The notes under the pieces: model-generated
Told to the model about the DNA's origin: nothing
What the model saw: the letters and a program-made list of their open reading frames with translations, nothing else
Databases searched by the model: none
Program-made: the position numbers and the translations under genes
Source of the DNA: an uncultured Christensenellaceae bacterium
Lineage (GTDB): Bacteria > Bacillota > Clostridia > Christensenellales > UBA3700
Direction of reading: 5' to 3'
DNA: 64,000 bases
NCBI GenBank assembly: GCA_910588015.1
Contig: CAJUOK010000007.1
Coordinates: 1-64,000, forward strand
Shown: positions 8,223-17,022 of the stretch, one piece after another
Position numbering within the stretch: position 1 is the stretch's first letter
Layout of the letters: each line of letters starts with the position of its first letter

Positions 8223-9955
8223 CTCTCCAATCTATTGGCTCCGCATCCGTTGCACTTATCGAGACAATTGGGAGTACTCTTTCCCTCGTAAGCTTTATGC
8301 CTCTCTTTAAGCAAATAAGTCTTGCTCACGCCGTTGTCAATGATATCCCAAGGCAATTCTTGGTTTTCGTCAAATCCGTCCAAGAACTTTTTATATTCCG
8401 CGCCGCTCTGCTCAAATGCCGCCATCCATTTGGCATAATCGAAATTTTCGCTCCAAGAATCAAAAACGCATCCAAGTTCATAAGCCTTGACGATTGCTTT
8501 GGCAAGCGACGAATCTCCTCTTGCAAAAATTGCTTCTATTATAGACGATTCCGCTCCGTGCCAAGAATACTTAACGTTTTTTATTCGCAGATTCTCGCGC
8601 ATAAACGCTTGTTTTTCAAGCATTTCTTCCATAGTTATCTGCCTTTCCCACTGGAATGGCGTAAGAGGTTTTGGTATAAATACCGATGTCGATACTGAAA
8701 TATTCAGCAACTTCGACGAGCCGTATTGAGCGTGCAGTTGTTTGATAAGTTTGACTATATCCACAATACCGCGCAAGTCGTCTTGCGTCTCGGTCGGTAA
8801 TCCCATAATAAAATACAGCTTAACGTTCTTTACGCCGTATTTCATCGCCGCCGTAAGAGAGGACAATATGTTTTCGTCGCTGATATTTTTATTTATCACG
8901 TCTCGAAGTCTCTGCGTACCCGCCTCGGGAGCAAAAGTCAAAGACGCGCCTTGTATCTCTTCGTAGATTTCCGCCTCGAAACTATCCAATCTCAACGACG
9001 GCAAAGCAACTTTGACTTTGCGTTTATCGGCTTGGACTTTTATCCTATCCACGAGCTCTTTCAAACCCGAATAATCGCTTGTGCTCAAACTCAAAAGTCC
9101 CAATTCGTCATATCCCGTGCTGTCCATAAGTTCGCACGCCTGCTTAACCAACGTATCAACCGAGCGTTCTCTTATAGGTCTGTAATAAAAGCCCGCTTGA
9201 CAAAATCTGCAACCGTTGGCGCACCCTCTGAAGAGTTCGATAGAAGACCTGTCGTGAACTATATCGCAATTGGGAACCAAAATTTTAGTAGGATAGTATG
9301 CCTTATCCAAATCTTTGACGACTGCTCGCTTCGTGGGATTGTTCAAAGAAGGAACGTAGACTCCGTCGAGCATACTTGCTCTTTTGAGAAATTCCGCTTT
9401 GGTGATTTTTTTACGGCGACATTCCATATGCAAAAGAGTGAGCTCTTTTAAGTTCTTTTCGCCCTCGCCTATGAGCACCGCGTCAAAAAACGGAGCAAAT
9501 GGCATAGGATTGACAACGCACGGACCTCCGGCTACGATAGGCGGAAACTCCTCTCCGCGCTGACTCGCATAATAAGGTATACCCATTAAATCAAGCATAT
9601 AAACTATGTTGGTAAACTGAAGTTCGAACTGAACGGAAAATCCTATCAAATCAAAATCTTTTGCGTCGCGTTTTGTCTCTATGGAAAACAGCGGCAGATT
9701 GTTTTCTCTCAAAAGCTTTGCCATATCGAGGTCGGGCGCATAACAACGTTCGCATACTACGCCGTCAACGTCGTTGAGCATATGATACAATATCCTAGTG
9801 CCGACATTGCTCATACCTACTTCGTATTTATCGCTAAAACACAATAAAAATCTCTCCTCGCACGGCTTGTCCATATTAGGAAGATTATACTCTCCTCCGA
9901 CGTACCTTGCGGGCTTTTGTACCTGCAATAAAATATCCTTTAGTTTATCCCACAT
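8210..9955 (-). CDS. TIGR03960 family radical SAM protein with B12-binding-like domain
   Basis: About 581 aa. An N-terminal cobalamin-binding-like region (1-170) with VGMSNVGTRILY and a GEGE motif is followed by the radical SAM barrel with the cluster motif C-A-N-G-C-R-F-C near residue 240, then a C-terminal domain that ends in cysteine pairs (CNGCG). The family is widespread in Clostridia; its reaction is not established, and linkage to rng suggests RNA or ribosome modification. I prefer the start at MWDKLKDILLQVQKPARY, where family homology begins; an upstream ATG at 9991 would add 12 residues. Neither has a strong ribosome-binding site. Confidence 0.88.
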   Translation of the reverse strand: MWDKLKDILLQVQKPARYVGGEYNLPNMDKPCEERFLLCFSDKYEVGMSNVGTRILYHMLNDVDGVVCERCYAPDLDMAKLLRENNLPLFSIETKRDAKDFDLIGFSVQFELQFTNIVYMLDLMGIPYYASQRGEEFPPIVAGGPCVVNPMPFAPFFDAVLIGEGEKNLKELTLLHMECRRKKITKAEFLKRASMLDGVYVPSLNNPTKRAVVKDLDKAYYPTKILVPNCDIVHDRSSIELFRGCANGCRFCQAGFYYRPIRERSVDTLVKQACELMDSTGYDELGLLSLSTSDYSGLKELVDRIKVQADKRKVKVALPSLRLDSFEAEIYEEIQGASLTFAPEAGTQRLRDVINKNISDENILSSLTAAMKYGVKNVKLYFIMGLPTETQDDLRGIVDIVKLIKQLHAQYGSSKLLNISVSTSVFIPKPLTPFQWERQITMEEMLEKQAFMRENLRIKNVKYSWHGAESSIIEAIFARGDSSLAKAIVKAYELGCVFDSWSENFDYAKWMAAFEQSGAEYKKFLDGFDENQELPWDIIDNGVSKTYLLKERHKAYEGKSTPNCLDKCNGCGANRLERCRI

Positions 9956-10059
9956 ATATAACTGCCGCGACTTTGCTTTTTGCAAAGTCATTCAAAATTT
10001 ATTATCGTATTATTTTAATTCGTCAAAGCTCCCTGTCTCAAAGAGCTGTCGCTATGTCC

Positions 10060-10998
10060 TTACATTACAAGAGCCGCCGCGCCCATATATCCCGCGTCGT
10101 TGCCCAAGCTTGCGACAACAACGTCGACGTAAGGATAAAAGCCGTTGTTGTCAATATATTCGTTGAGCATTTTTTTGACGGGCAAAATCAACTCGGCTCC
10201 TTCGTTGGCGATTCCGCCGCCTAGCACAAACGCCTGCGGATGAAGAATATTAGTCAAGCCTATGATGCCGTAAACGACGTATTTAATATACTTTTCAACG
10301 ACGGCTTTTGCAACTGCGTCTCCTTCTCGCGCCGCTATAAATGCCGATTTGCCGCTAACTCCGTCTTTGCAAATTTTTGCAAGCAAAGAATCCTTATGTT
10401 TTTCAATTGCCTCTTTTGTCTGCGCTACAAAAGCCTTTGCTGATATAAATTCTTCCCAGCACCCTTTATTGCCGCAAGCGCATTTGTCACCCTCGACCTG
10501 TATGCCCATATGTCCCGCTTCCGCTCCCGCGCAACCAAGACCTTCAAATAGCTTGCCGTCGATTATAATTCCCGAGCCCACTCCAGTGCCAAGCGTGATA
10601 AAAACAATGTTTTTAAAGTTTTTTCCGCTTCCGAATCTCTGTTCTCCCAATGCCGCGCAATTTGCGTCATTGCACACCTTGCACGTCTTTCCTGTCAAAT
10701 TTCTGACGTCTCCCGCTAGGTCTACGCCCTTCCAATTGAGGTTGGAGCACGACATCACAAGTCCCGCGCGCGAATTGACGATGCCCGGCACGCCTATGCC
10801 GATGCCGCTGAGTTCTTTCATATCAAATCCGGCTTCTTGACACATATATCCTATATTGCTTATCATTTCCAGCAATATCGCGTCATAACCTCTCTCCATC
10901 TGCGTCTTGTAAGTCATCGAAGACAACACGTTGCCGAAATCGTCTACTATGCCCATTTTCGTATTCTTTCCGCCGATATCCACTCCCGCGTAATACAT
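10060..10998 (-). CDS. ROK family sugar kinase (glucokinase-like)
   Basis: A 312-aa ATP-dependent hexokinase of the ROK family. It has the N-terminal phosphate loop DIGGKNTKMG, the ExGH motif near residue 163 (EAGHMGI) and the zinc motif C-A-C-G-N-K-G-C-W-E of ROK proteins. No DNA-binding domain is present, so it is a kinase and not a ROK repressor. Glucokinase is the most likely activity, but other hexoses cannot be excluded. The ATG has GGAGGAG upstream, and a promoter lies at 11041-11069. Confidence 0.88.
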   Translation of the reverse strand: MYYAGVDIGGKNTKMGIVDDFGNVLSSMTYKTQMERGYDAILLEMISNIGYMCQEAGFDMKELSGIGIGVPGIVNSRAGLVMSCSNLNWKGVDLAGDVRNLTGKTCKVCNDANCAALGEQRFGSGKNFKNIVFITLGTGVGSGIIIDGKLFEGLGCAGAEAGHMGIQVEGDKCACGNKGCWEEFISAKAFVAQTKEAIEKHKDSLLAKICKDGVSGKSAFIAAREGDAVAKAVVEKYIKYVVYGIIGLTNILHPQAFVLGGGIANEGAELILPVKKMLNEYIDNNGFYPYVDVVVASLGNDAGYMGAAALVM

Positions 10999-11040
10999 AC
11001 ACTCCTCCGTATGCCTTATAAAAAATCCTTTTGTTTTTCT

Positions 11041-11069
11041 ATTATAGCAAAAATACCTCGCCTTTGCAA
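11041..11069 (-). promoter_or_regulatory. Promoter of the ROK kinase gene
   Basis: On the minus strand: TTGCAA, 17-bp spacer, and TATAAT preceded by TG (extended -10). It overlaps the terminator hairpin of the upstream genes. Confidence 0.7.
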
Positions 11070-11076
11070 GGTATTT
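11046..11076 (-). terminator. Terminator after spoIVFB-like gene
   Basis: Minus-strand stem AAATACCT/AGGTATTT (11069-11076 with 11051-11058) followed by a T run. Confidence 0.65.
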
Positions 11077-11131
11077 GAGAAAAATGCAATATCAGACTAT
11101 ATAAATCTCATTATAGTATTTGTTGATAATA

Positions 11132-11968
11132 TCAAGAATTGAAATCTTGCAGCGCTTCGACTGCCGTCACGCTCAATTCGTGAGACAAACAAAGTTTTTC
11201 GAGCGTTCTCTCCTCAAGTTCACATACCCTGTCGCCTTTTGAATCGACAAGAATGAATCTGCAAATCTTGTCTTTACCCAAAAAACGTAAAAACTTAAAT
11301 AGTTGACTGTCTTGCGCAATATAAATGATTTCTTCGTTTAAACCGTGCGTATAATCCTTTAAAAACGGACGACTGTTTGCCAAATGGAAATAACTTTGAC
11401 TCTTGCCGGTAAATACTCCGCTCAATATCAAAAACAACCCGAATATCGGCAAAGTAATGTTAAGAGTGAAAAATACCCCAACTATTCCGCCTACAAACAT
11501 AACAGCTCCCGCCACTACGGTAAACCATTTCAATATTTTGACGGCGCGCGTCTTTTTTTTCACCAATGAGATTACGACTCGACTGCCGTCGAGCGGGTAT
11601 AACGGCAAAAGATTGACAAGTCCCAAAGAAAGGTTCGCCATACATAAATCGCGCGTATAAGCGTATACGTCGGGTAATAGCCACCAAAGCGCTACGGTAA
11701 AAGTTGCGACGGTCAAATTGAAAAGAGGCGCGGACAACGCAATCAATATGTTATCCGAATCGTTGTAGTCATCGCCGCATTCTAGCGAACCTCCGTAAGG
11801 CATTATCGTAATTACGCCCATACCGTAGCCGCGAAGTTTCGCCATTCGATTATGCGCCACTTCGTGAGCAACGATACTTATCAAATATCCGCACAGCAGC
11901 TCGAATTGTCCCAATACGAGAAATACTCCCGCAAGCAGAAAAAAGAGCGGATGCAGTTTGATTTTCAC
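11132..11968 (-). CDS. spoIVFB: SpoIVFB-like M50 site-2 protease
   Basis: A 278-aa intramembrane zinc metalloprotease. The active site H-E-x-x-H is in a membrane helix (IVAHEVAHN, about residues 34-42) and the third ligand is in NLLPLYPLDG near 117. Four to six hydrophobic helices fill residues 5-195, and a C-terminal CBS-like part of about 70 residues follows. In endospore formers SpoIVFB cleaves pro-sigma-K, and it maps beside minD and the L21 operon in Bacillus as it does here. Start is GTG at 11968, three bases after the upstream stop. Whether this organism sporulates cannot be told from the window. Confidence 0.85.
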   Translation of the reverse strand: MKIKLHPLFFLLAGVFLVLGQFELLCGYLISIVAHEVAHNRMAKLRGYGMGVITIMPYGGSLECGDDYNDSDNILIALSAPLFNLTVATFTVALWWLLPDVYAYTRDLCMANLSLGLVNLLPLYPLDGSRVVISLVKKKTRAVKILKWFTVVAGAVMFVGGIVGVFFTLNITLPIFGLFLILSGVFTGKSQSYFHLANSRPFLKDYTHGLNEEIIYIAQDSQLFKFLRFLGKDKICRFILVDSKGDRVCELEERTLEKLCLSHELSVTAVEALQDFNS

Positions 11969-11971
11969 GAA

Positions 11972-12157
11972 TTAAAAGCCCATCTCAATGATACGCGAAA
12001 TCAAAACTCCGCAGCTTATGCCAACGCAGATAAGCGCCTGAACGATAAATACGTCCAAAGCATTGACTTTTTTCTTTTTGGGCGCAGCCTTTGCGCGAGT
12101 GATATTTTGGTTGGGGAAACTTACGCTTTCCGTAATTTTACAATCGTCGTATTTCAT
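11972..12157 (-). CDS. Small membrane protein, possible degenerate SpoIVFA
   Basis: A 61-aa protein with a basic cytoplasmic N-terminus (KAAPKKKK) and one transmembrane helix at about residues 35-57. AGGAGTTT precedes the ATG. It directly precedes spoIVFB with a 3-bp gap, the position of spoIVFA, whose product is a single-pass membrane inhibitor of SpoIVFB. The extracytoplasmic LytM domain of SpoIVFA is missing. The link is by position and topology only. Confidence 0.6.
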   Translation of the reverse strand: MKYDDCKITESVSFPNQNITRAKAAPKKKKVNALDVFIVQALICVGISCGVLISRIIEMGF

Positions 12158-12229
12158 AACAAACTCCTATACATATGATAGTATAGCTTATTTGCTTTGT
12201 TTGGCGAATATGACAATTATTTTAAATTT

Positions 12230-12469
12230 TTAAATCGTGTTTGGCGCGTTGATATTATCCGCCTTTGCGGAGATGTTTATTTGGTATTGACTGCCGTCCA
12301 CTATATCGATATTTATATTGACGTCGCCGCATAGACTCATATAACAGCCCAGTAAAAGTTTTATATCGCTCTCAAGGGCTTTAATCAAGCCTTCGTAGGC
12401 ATTAATTTTGTCCTGCATAAGCACCTTTTTAAGGCGCTTTTCCATCATCTTGCTTTCATTCATAATCAT
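12230..12469 (-). CDS. minE: Cell division topological specificity factor MinE
   Basis: A 79-aa protein matching the MinE pattern: an amphipathic start, R-L-K-K-V-L-x-x-D-K, then a helix with S-D-I-K-x-L-L-x-x-Y and a beta strand rich in alternating Ile/Val (NINIDIVDGSQYQINI). MinE stimulates the MinD ATPase and sets division-site oscillation. It is divergent and short but overlaps the minD stop by four bases, the standard arrangement. Confidence 0.8.
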   Translation of the reverse strand: MIMNESKMMEKRLKKVLMQDKINAYEGLIKALESDIKLLLGCYMSLCGDVNINIDIVDGSQYQINISAKADNINAPNTI

Positions 12470-13254
12470 CTACCCGACACTAGCCTTTTTATTTTGCCGA
12501 ATATTCCTCGGTATCCTTTGGTTACGTCATATAACTTAAAGGTATTGTTCAAAATATTGCCTGCAATAACGTCTATGGCGTCGCGCGAAGAAGACGTGTT
12601 CATACCTATTCGTCCCAGTTGCGAATACACCGTGATTACGTCGTCTTCAGGCACGACTCCAATCAACGGACAACGCAAAAGCTTGGATATTTCTCCCCCG
12701 CCCATCATCTTGCCGGAAACGACAAAATCGCCGCGTATTCTATTGACAATAAGATTAATAGAATTCAGTTTATAACTTCGAAGCAATCCAAGCACTTTGT
12801 CGCAATCTCTTATCGCCGGTATGTGAGGAGTCGTCACAACTATCGCCTCGTCAGAACAGCTGACCGCTCTGTGAAATCCCGCGTCAATGCCTGCGGGACA
12901 GTCGATTAATATAAAATCGAACATTTCCTCTATTCGGGAAATCAAATTGGAAAAGGACGACGCCGTTAGCTTTTCACTGCTGTAAGCGTGAGCCGACGGC
13001 AACAAATACAACCCAAGCCCGTCTTCTTGCAACAACGCTTGATTGATATGACATTTGTTGTCGATGACGTCCGCCATATCGTAAATCACGCGATTTTCCA
13101 TTCCCATAACAACGTCAAGATTATTGAGTCCCACGTCTCCGTCAATCATAAGAACGCTCTTGCCTTTTGCCGCAAGACATATCCCGAGACTTGCAAGAAC
13201 GCTTGTCTTGCCTACCCCACCTTTCCCCGAGGTCACAACTATCTTTCTCGCCAT
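12466..13254 (-). CDS. minD: Septum site-determining ATPase MinD
   Basis: A 262-aa ParA/MinD ATPase. It starts with the deviant Walker A motif V-T-S-G-K-G-G-V-G-K-T, then D-x-D-x-G-L-N-N-L-D and D-C-P-A-G near residue 120, and ends in an amphipathic membrane-targeting helix (GIFGKIKRLVSG). The ATG at 13254 has GGAAGGAG upstream; upstream in-frame codons are rejected. minC, which usually precedes minD, is not present. Confidence 0.95.
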   Translation of the reverse strand: MARKIVVTSGKGGVGKTSVLASLGICLAAKGKSVLMIDGDVGLNNLDVVMGMENRVIYDMADVIDNKCHINQALLQEDGLGLYLLPSAHAYSSEKLTASSFSNLISRIEEMFDFILIDCPAGIDAGFHRAVSCSDEAIVVTTPHIPAIRDCDKVLGLLRSYKLNSINLIVNRIRGDFVVSGKMMGGGEISKLLRCPLIGVVPEDDVITVYSQLGRIGMNTSSSRDAIDVIAGNILNNTFKLYDVTKGYRGIFGKIKRLVSGR

Positions 13255-13387
13255 ATTATTCTCCTTCCAGAGCATTATAAAGTAATTCTTTTGGAAAATA
13301 ATAAAAAATTTTGTCGAGTAAAAACTGTTATTGTCGAAGATAATCACAATAACAAAATTTATACCGTATATTTTATTTATGAAATGT

Positions 13388-14110
13388 TTACGAGCCGATT
13401 CTCCACTCCGGTTCTACCCAATCGCTTTCCCAATCAAGCTGTTCGGACAACGCGGCAATTTGTCCAAATTCGTTATAGTATGCCGTCGCTATATCCGAAT
13501 CCTCAATATATAATGCGTTTTCAAAAGACAATCCTGCATTTTTAGTAAAATTATATGAACCTGTCCAAACCGCTTTTGGGACTATGATGTCACAGTTAAC
13601 TTCGTCAAAGATAACTCCATTACTTACGTTGCAAAAAATCAAAAATTTGTTATGCATTCTTGGAAATGCCGATTTCTTCTCTCTATTATGGTTGCCCACG
13701 CATCTTACCGGAGCTACGCTTAAATCTGTTGCATAAGAAAATGAATTCATAATATTATTGAAATTAAACCGACAATAATCAAACTTTAACTTGTTATAAG
13801 CGTTTCTCAATTGTCTGCGCCACTTTTCTCCGCCGCGTTCGTTTATATCCGGTCTTAAAAAATCTTCCTTTTGTACTATAATCGCGGTTTGTTTATGCGA
13901 TAAAGCCTCAATAATTTCAAAATCCGTCAGCCAAGCGACGCACCCCAGAATAACGTCGTATCGATTGATTTTTTCAATCAATTTATTTTTTATGTTTTTA
14001 AAATAAACGTGAATAGATTCTTTATCTAATGAATAGTTTTTGAGAATATCCGATTCGTCATAATTATCGTTTGGAATAGAAATATTGTTAAGGTTAATTT
14101 TATTATTCAT
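13388..14110 (-). CDS. Phospholipase D-like (single HKD) nuclease
   Basis: A 240-aa protein with one HKD-type motif in its C-terminal half: M-H-N-K-F-L-I-F followed about 20 residues later by W-T-G-S-Y-N-F-T and an acidic E-N. Single-motif members of this superfamily dimerise to make the active site and include Nuc-type nucleases and phospholipases. The usual D of HxKxxxxD is not at the expected place, so activity is uncertain. It is AT-rich, lacks a ribosome-binding site and lies next to the restriction-modification patch, so a defence role is plausible but inferred. Confidence 0.7.
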   Translation of the reverse strand: MNNKINLNNISIPNDNYDESDILKNYSLDKESIHVYFKNIKNKLIEKINRYDVILGCVAWLTDFEIIEALSHKQTAIIVQKEDFLRPDINERGGEKWRRQLRNAYNKLKFDYCRFNFNNIMNSFSYATDLSVAPVRCVGNHNREKKSAFPRMHNKFLIFCNVSNGVIFDEVNCDIIVPKAVWTGSYNFTKNAGLSFENALYIEDSDIATAYYNEFGQIAALSEQLDWESDWVEPEWRIGS

Positions 14111-14117
14111 AGTATAT

Positions 14118-14146
14118 ATTATACTTTAATTAAATATTAATTTCAA
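14118..14146 (-). promoter_or_regulatory. Promoter of the PLD-like gene (leaderless)
   Basis: Minus strand TTGAAA (14146-14141), 17-bp spacer, TATAAT (14123-14118). The predicted transcription start, 14111, is one base before the ATG at 14110, and no Shine-Dalgarno is present. Confidence 0.65.
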
Positions 14147-14224
14147 TAGTTTATTTAATAAATTTATTTTCTAAGTTCATAAAGTCATTATTATCAATCT
14201 GTATATCTATAATTAAAAAATAGA

Positions 14225-14318
14225 ATATCGAGAAACAGAAAAAGTGAGATATCCTCATCTCATTTTCTGTTACTCGCCTAAAAGCGACTTCTTGGCTATG
14301 GCGAGGGATTGCAACCTA
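14225..14318. repeat. Left copy of tRNA-Ser 3'-end repeat (putative att-like site)
   Basis: A 31-bp core at 14273-14303 is identical to 18090-18120, which runs into the 3' end of tRNA-Ser. To its left is a diverged copy of the tRNA terminator hairpin. To its right is a decayed T-arm remnant (AGGGATTGCAACCT against GGGATTCGAACCCT). Confidence 0.75.
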
Positions 14319-14342
14319 AAAAGAATTTTTCAACCACTCTTT

Positions 14343-14885
14343 TTACAATATGGCATATTGATAAGTGTTTTCGTATTTCGGCGTTCCGTCCGGATTATTA
14401 ACGAAGGAAACAAATTCCATAAAAAGTCCTTCTCGTCGCATACCGAGTTTTTCGCACAGTTTTTGGCAAGGTATATTGTAATCTTCCGTAAAAATATATA
14501 TTCTGCGAACGGAATTTTCCTTAAAAAGAAAATCAAAAAAAGCCGCAACTGCTTCGTAGGCATAGCCTTGCTTTTGGAATTTTTCGTTGAGCATCCAACA
14601 GGGACTAAGCGTATCTTTTTCGCGTTCATCGACACAAGCGAAAACTTCGCCTATTACTTTCCCCGTGTCTTTCAGGCATATTGCAAAATAGATTTCCGAT
14701 TTTACATTGTCAATGCGTTCTTGGATGACCTTTTCCGCTTCTTGCATATTATGTATTTTCATATCTTTAAAACAATTAATAGTAGGCTCAGCCAAATATT
14801 CATACAAATCGGCAACGTCATCTAAATTGAACTGGCGTAATATTAATCTTTGTGTTTCGATTGTGTTTTTCATTGTTATTTCCAT
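14343..14885 (-). CDS. GNAT acetyltransferase (RimJ/RimL type)
   Basis: A 180-aa (or 176-aa) N-acetyltransferase. It shows ETxRLILRxFxxxD at the start, the acetyl-CoA loop Q-K-Q-G-Y-A-Y-E-A near residue 100, and the terminal N-x-x-S/C-x-x-x-x-E-K-L-G-M-R-x-E-G. Family members acetylate ribosomal protein N-termini or small amines; the substrate is unknown. Two starts are possible: the ATG at 14885 coincides with the start predicted from a TATAAT at 14892-14897, whereas the ATG at 14873 has a weak GGAAAT upstream. It lies just inside the repeat-bounded accessory segment. Confidence 0.8.
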   Translation of the reverse strand: MEITMKNTIETQRLILRQFNLDDVADLYEYLAEPTINCFKDMKIHNMQEAEKVIQERIDNVKSEIYFAICLKDTGKVIGEVFACVDEREKDTLSPCWMLNEKFQKQGYAYEAVAAFFDFLFKENSVRRIYIFTEDYNIPCQKLCEKLGMRREGLFMEFVSFVNNPDGTPKYENTYQYAIL

Positions 14886-15080
14886 AAATGAATTATACTT
14901 TACAAACTTTCACGTGATTACCCTCGCGAACCGTTCTAAAACAGTATGGCTCTCTTTAAATAGCGCAGTAAGATATTTTGCGGAATATACGGCGACTAAT
15001 TACCGCGCTCGGGGAACGCCCACACCGTATTTAGTTTGAGTTCAAAATTTTCGTGTTGTAACGAAATTTGTTTCGGCATA

Positions 15081-15941
15081 TCAATCAAACAACCTTTCGA
15101 TTATACCGTTTTTCAAATCGGCAATACAATACATATTATCTAAAACGTCAAAGGCTTCTTCTAAATTATGACGAGCCGATTTCCACCCTAAACCGTCAGT
15201 AAACCACACAAAAGCAAATCCGTCAATATCTTTTGCTTCTAATGCAATTGTTTTATAACTGCGTGCAGTTTCATTCAATTTCGATCCGCCGCCTGTATAA
15301 AAATTCGTTTCAATGCCGTAGACTGTTTTGCCTTTTTTAACAACAAAATCAAAACGTTTTTCTGCTTTGCCTTGATTTGAAATGCCAGACAAATCGATAT
15401 TCCATTTCTTTTCAATCGTAGATAGTTTCATTTCCTTAAAATAGGTATCCCCTTTAACAAGTCCGGCTTTTATGAGATAATCTTCCACAAGACTTTCCAT
15501 TAAATGACCTCCACGATTTTTACGCCCGTTACTATCAAGCCCAACTTCTACACCCATAACATAGTCGACAAGATTATTGATAATGTGATTAGCGATTAAA
15601 TCAAACAAACCTGTCTTTTGCATAAACATTATGTATTCTTTCGTAGTATAGTTAAGCTTGTTAAAGTTGAAAAGATATTCGCCGTCTCCGTCGATAGCAT
15701 AAATTTCACGACCGCGAACAGCGAGCAAAATAGGAATACACTTCAATACTTGCGGATAATCTTTTATCAATTTATCAAAATCGCGTTCGATATTTTTCGA
15801 TCCTATAAGCGAGTTGAGTATATTCAATTCGACTTTTATTTTTTCGATATTGCCGTAAACTTTTTCAAAATCAGCATAGTAACCGTAATCGCAAATGCTC
15901 GACTTGAAAGTTTTAAGCCATTCGTTAAAGTTTCTTTTCAT
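15081..15941 (-). CDS. Type II restriction endonuclease, DpnII/MboI family (predicted GATC)
   Basis: A 286-aa protein closely resembling DpnII through most of its length: the N-terminal NFNEWL with a YYADF-x-KVY-x-N stretch, LNILNSLIGSKN at 40-50, a LVDYV-x-GVEVGLDSNGRKNR block at 124-143, and the nuclease core KRFDFVV with D198 followed by E211 in GIETNFYTGGGSKLNETARSYK. The last ExN in place of ExK is as in DpnII itself. It would cut unmethylated GATC. It follows the methylase gene by 13 bp, forming a complete R-M unit in the order M-R. Confidence 0.92.
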   Translation of the reverse strand: MKRNFNEWLKTFKSSICDYGYYADFEKVYGNIEKIKVELNILNSLIGSKNIERDFDKLIKDYPQVLKCIPILLAVRGREIYAIDGDGEYLFNFNKLNYTTKEYIMFMQKTGLFDLIANHIINNLVDYVMGVEVGLDSNGRKNRGGHLMESLVEDYLIKAGLVKGDTYFKEMKLSTIEKKWNIDLSGISNQGKAEKRFDFVVKKGKTVYGIETNFYTGGGSKLNETARSYKTIALEAKDIDGFAFVWFTDGLGWKSARHNLEEAFDVLDNMYCIADLKNGIIERLFD

Positions 15942-15954
15942 CGGTTGGTTCTCC

Positions 15955-17022
15955 TTAATTAGATATAAGCAGCTCGTTTATCTTTCCTCGACTGTCGGCT
16001 TTACTGTTAATCATACGGGTTGCCACTACGCGTTTAATTTGATATGCCTTATAGAGTTCGTCAAAGAATGAATCTTCGGGATTAATGTTTTTTGGATCGG
16101 AATTGCTTAAAACAATCTTTGCGCCGCTCACATTTATTTCGTCAATAAATCTTGCAAGCCTTATTTGTTCGTTATCATCAAATTTATCGGAATTATATGA
16201 TGTAAACGCCGATGTTTCCGAAAGAGGACGATACGGAGGATCGAGATAAACAAACGTGCTCTTATCTATAAACTGTTTTGAAAGCGAATAATCGCCGCAA
16301 ACAATTGTCACATTTTGCAAAACCTTATTTATATTGCGCAAATTTTCTTCGTCGCAAATCATAGGGTTATTATATGCCCCCATAGGCACATTAAATTGAC
16401 CTTTGCGGTTGACGCGGTAAAGTCCGTTAAAGCAAGTTTTATTCAAAAAGATAAAATGCGCCGCTTTCTTTATAGCCGTTGACTCACATAATTTCTCACT
16501 ATTGAATTTATTTCTAATTTTATAGTAATATAGCTTTCTGTCATTTGCCTTCATAGACAAATAAATTAATTGCATATTTTGCAACTCTTCAATAATATTA
16601 TCCACATTATTTTTGATTACTTGATAGGCGTTTATAAGTTCTGCGTTTATGTCGCTTATATATACTTCCTTAAAATTGTATTTTGAAAGAATGTAAAAAA
16701 ATAAAGCTCCTCCTCCAACCATAGGTTCGCAATACTTAGTTAAAACTTTTTCGCCGTAAATCGGCAACATTTTTTCAAGTTCGCCTATTAGTTGACTTTT
16801 ACCGCCAACCCATTTGACAAACGGCTTTAAAGATTTAGTATGTTGTTTCTCGTATCGCGCAGTACGTTTGTCAATAGGTTTTTCAGCGGCACTCGGAATA
16901 ATCCACATATTGCCGACCATCATAGCCCCATCAATTCTATGCTCACTGCATAAAACCGAAACTCGCCTTTGAGATATATTCCACTTCTCCGCCGCTTCTT
17001 TTGCCGACATAAAACTTAACAC
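15955..17022 (-). CDS. DNA adenine methylase (Dam/DpnM type) with N-terminal helix-turn-helix
   Basis: A 355-aa alpha-class N6-adenine methyltransferase predicted to protect GATC. Motif I is PFVKWVGGKSQLI (67-79) with EPMVGGGALFF (99-109), and the catalytic motif is DPPY at 261-264. The first 55 residues are an extra domain, SAKEAAEKWNISQRRVSVLC-(x)-EHRIDGAMMVGNMWIIP, typical of excisionase/MerR-like helix-turn-helix units. Simple Dam enzymes lack this, so the protein may also bind DNA to regulate its own operon, which is inference. It is paired with the DpnII-type endonuclease. Confidence 0.93.
   Translation of the reverse strand: MLSFMSAKEAAEKWNISQRRVSVLCSEHRIDGAMMVGNMWIIPSAAEKPIDKRTARYEKQHTKSLKPFVKWVGGKSQLIGELEKMLPIYGEKVLTKYCEPMVGGGALFFYILSKYNFKEVYISDINAELINAYQVIKNNVDNIIEELQNMQLIYLSMKANDRKLYYYKIRNKFNSEKLCESTAIKKAAHFIFLNKTCFNGLYRVNRKGQFNVPMGAYNNPMICDEENLRNINKVLQNVTIVCGDYSLSKQFIDKSTFVYLDPPYRPLSETSAFTSYNSDKFDDNEQIRLARFIDEINVSGAKIVLSNSDPKNINPEDSFFDELYKAYQIKRVVATRMINSKADSRGKINELLISN

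Noticed and set aside
14886..15080. Possible RNA gene in the GC-richer gap between the acetyltransferase and the endonuclease
   Set aside because: There is a weak stem near 15040-15065 but no promoter/terminator pair and no recognisable RNA fold.
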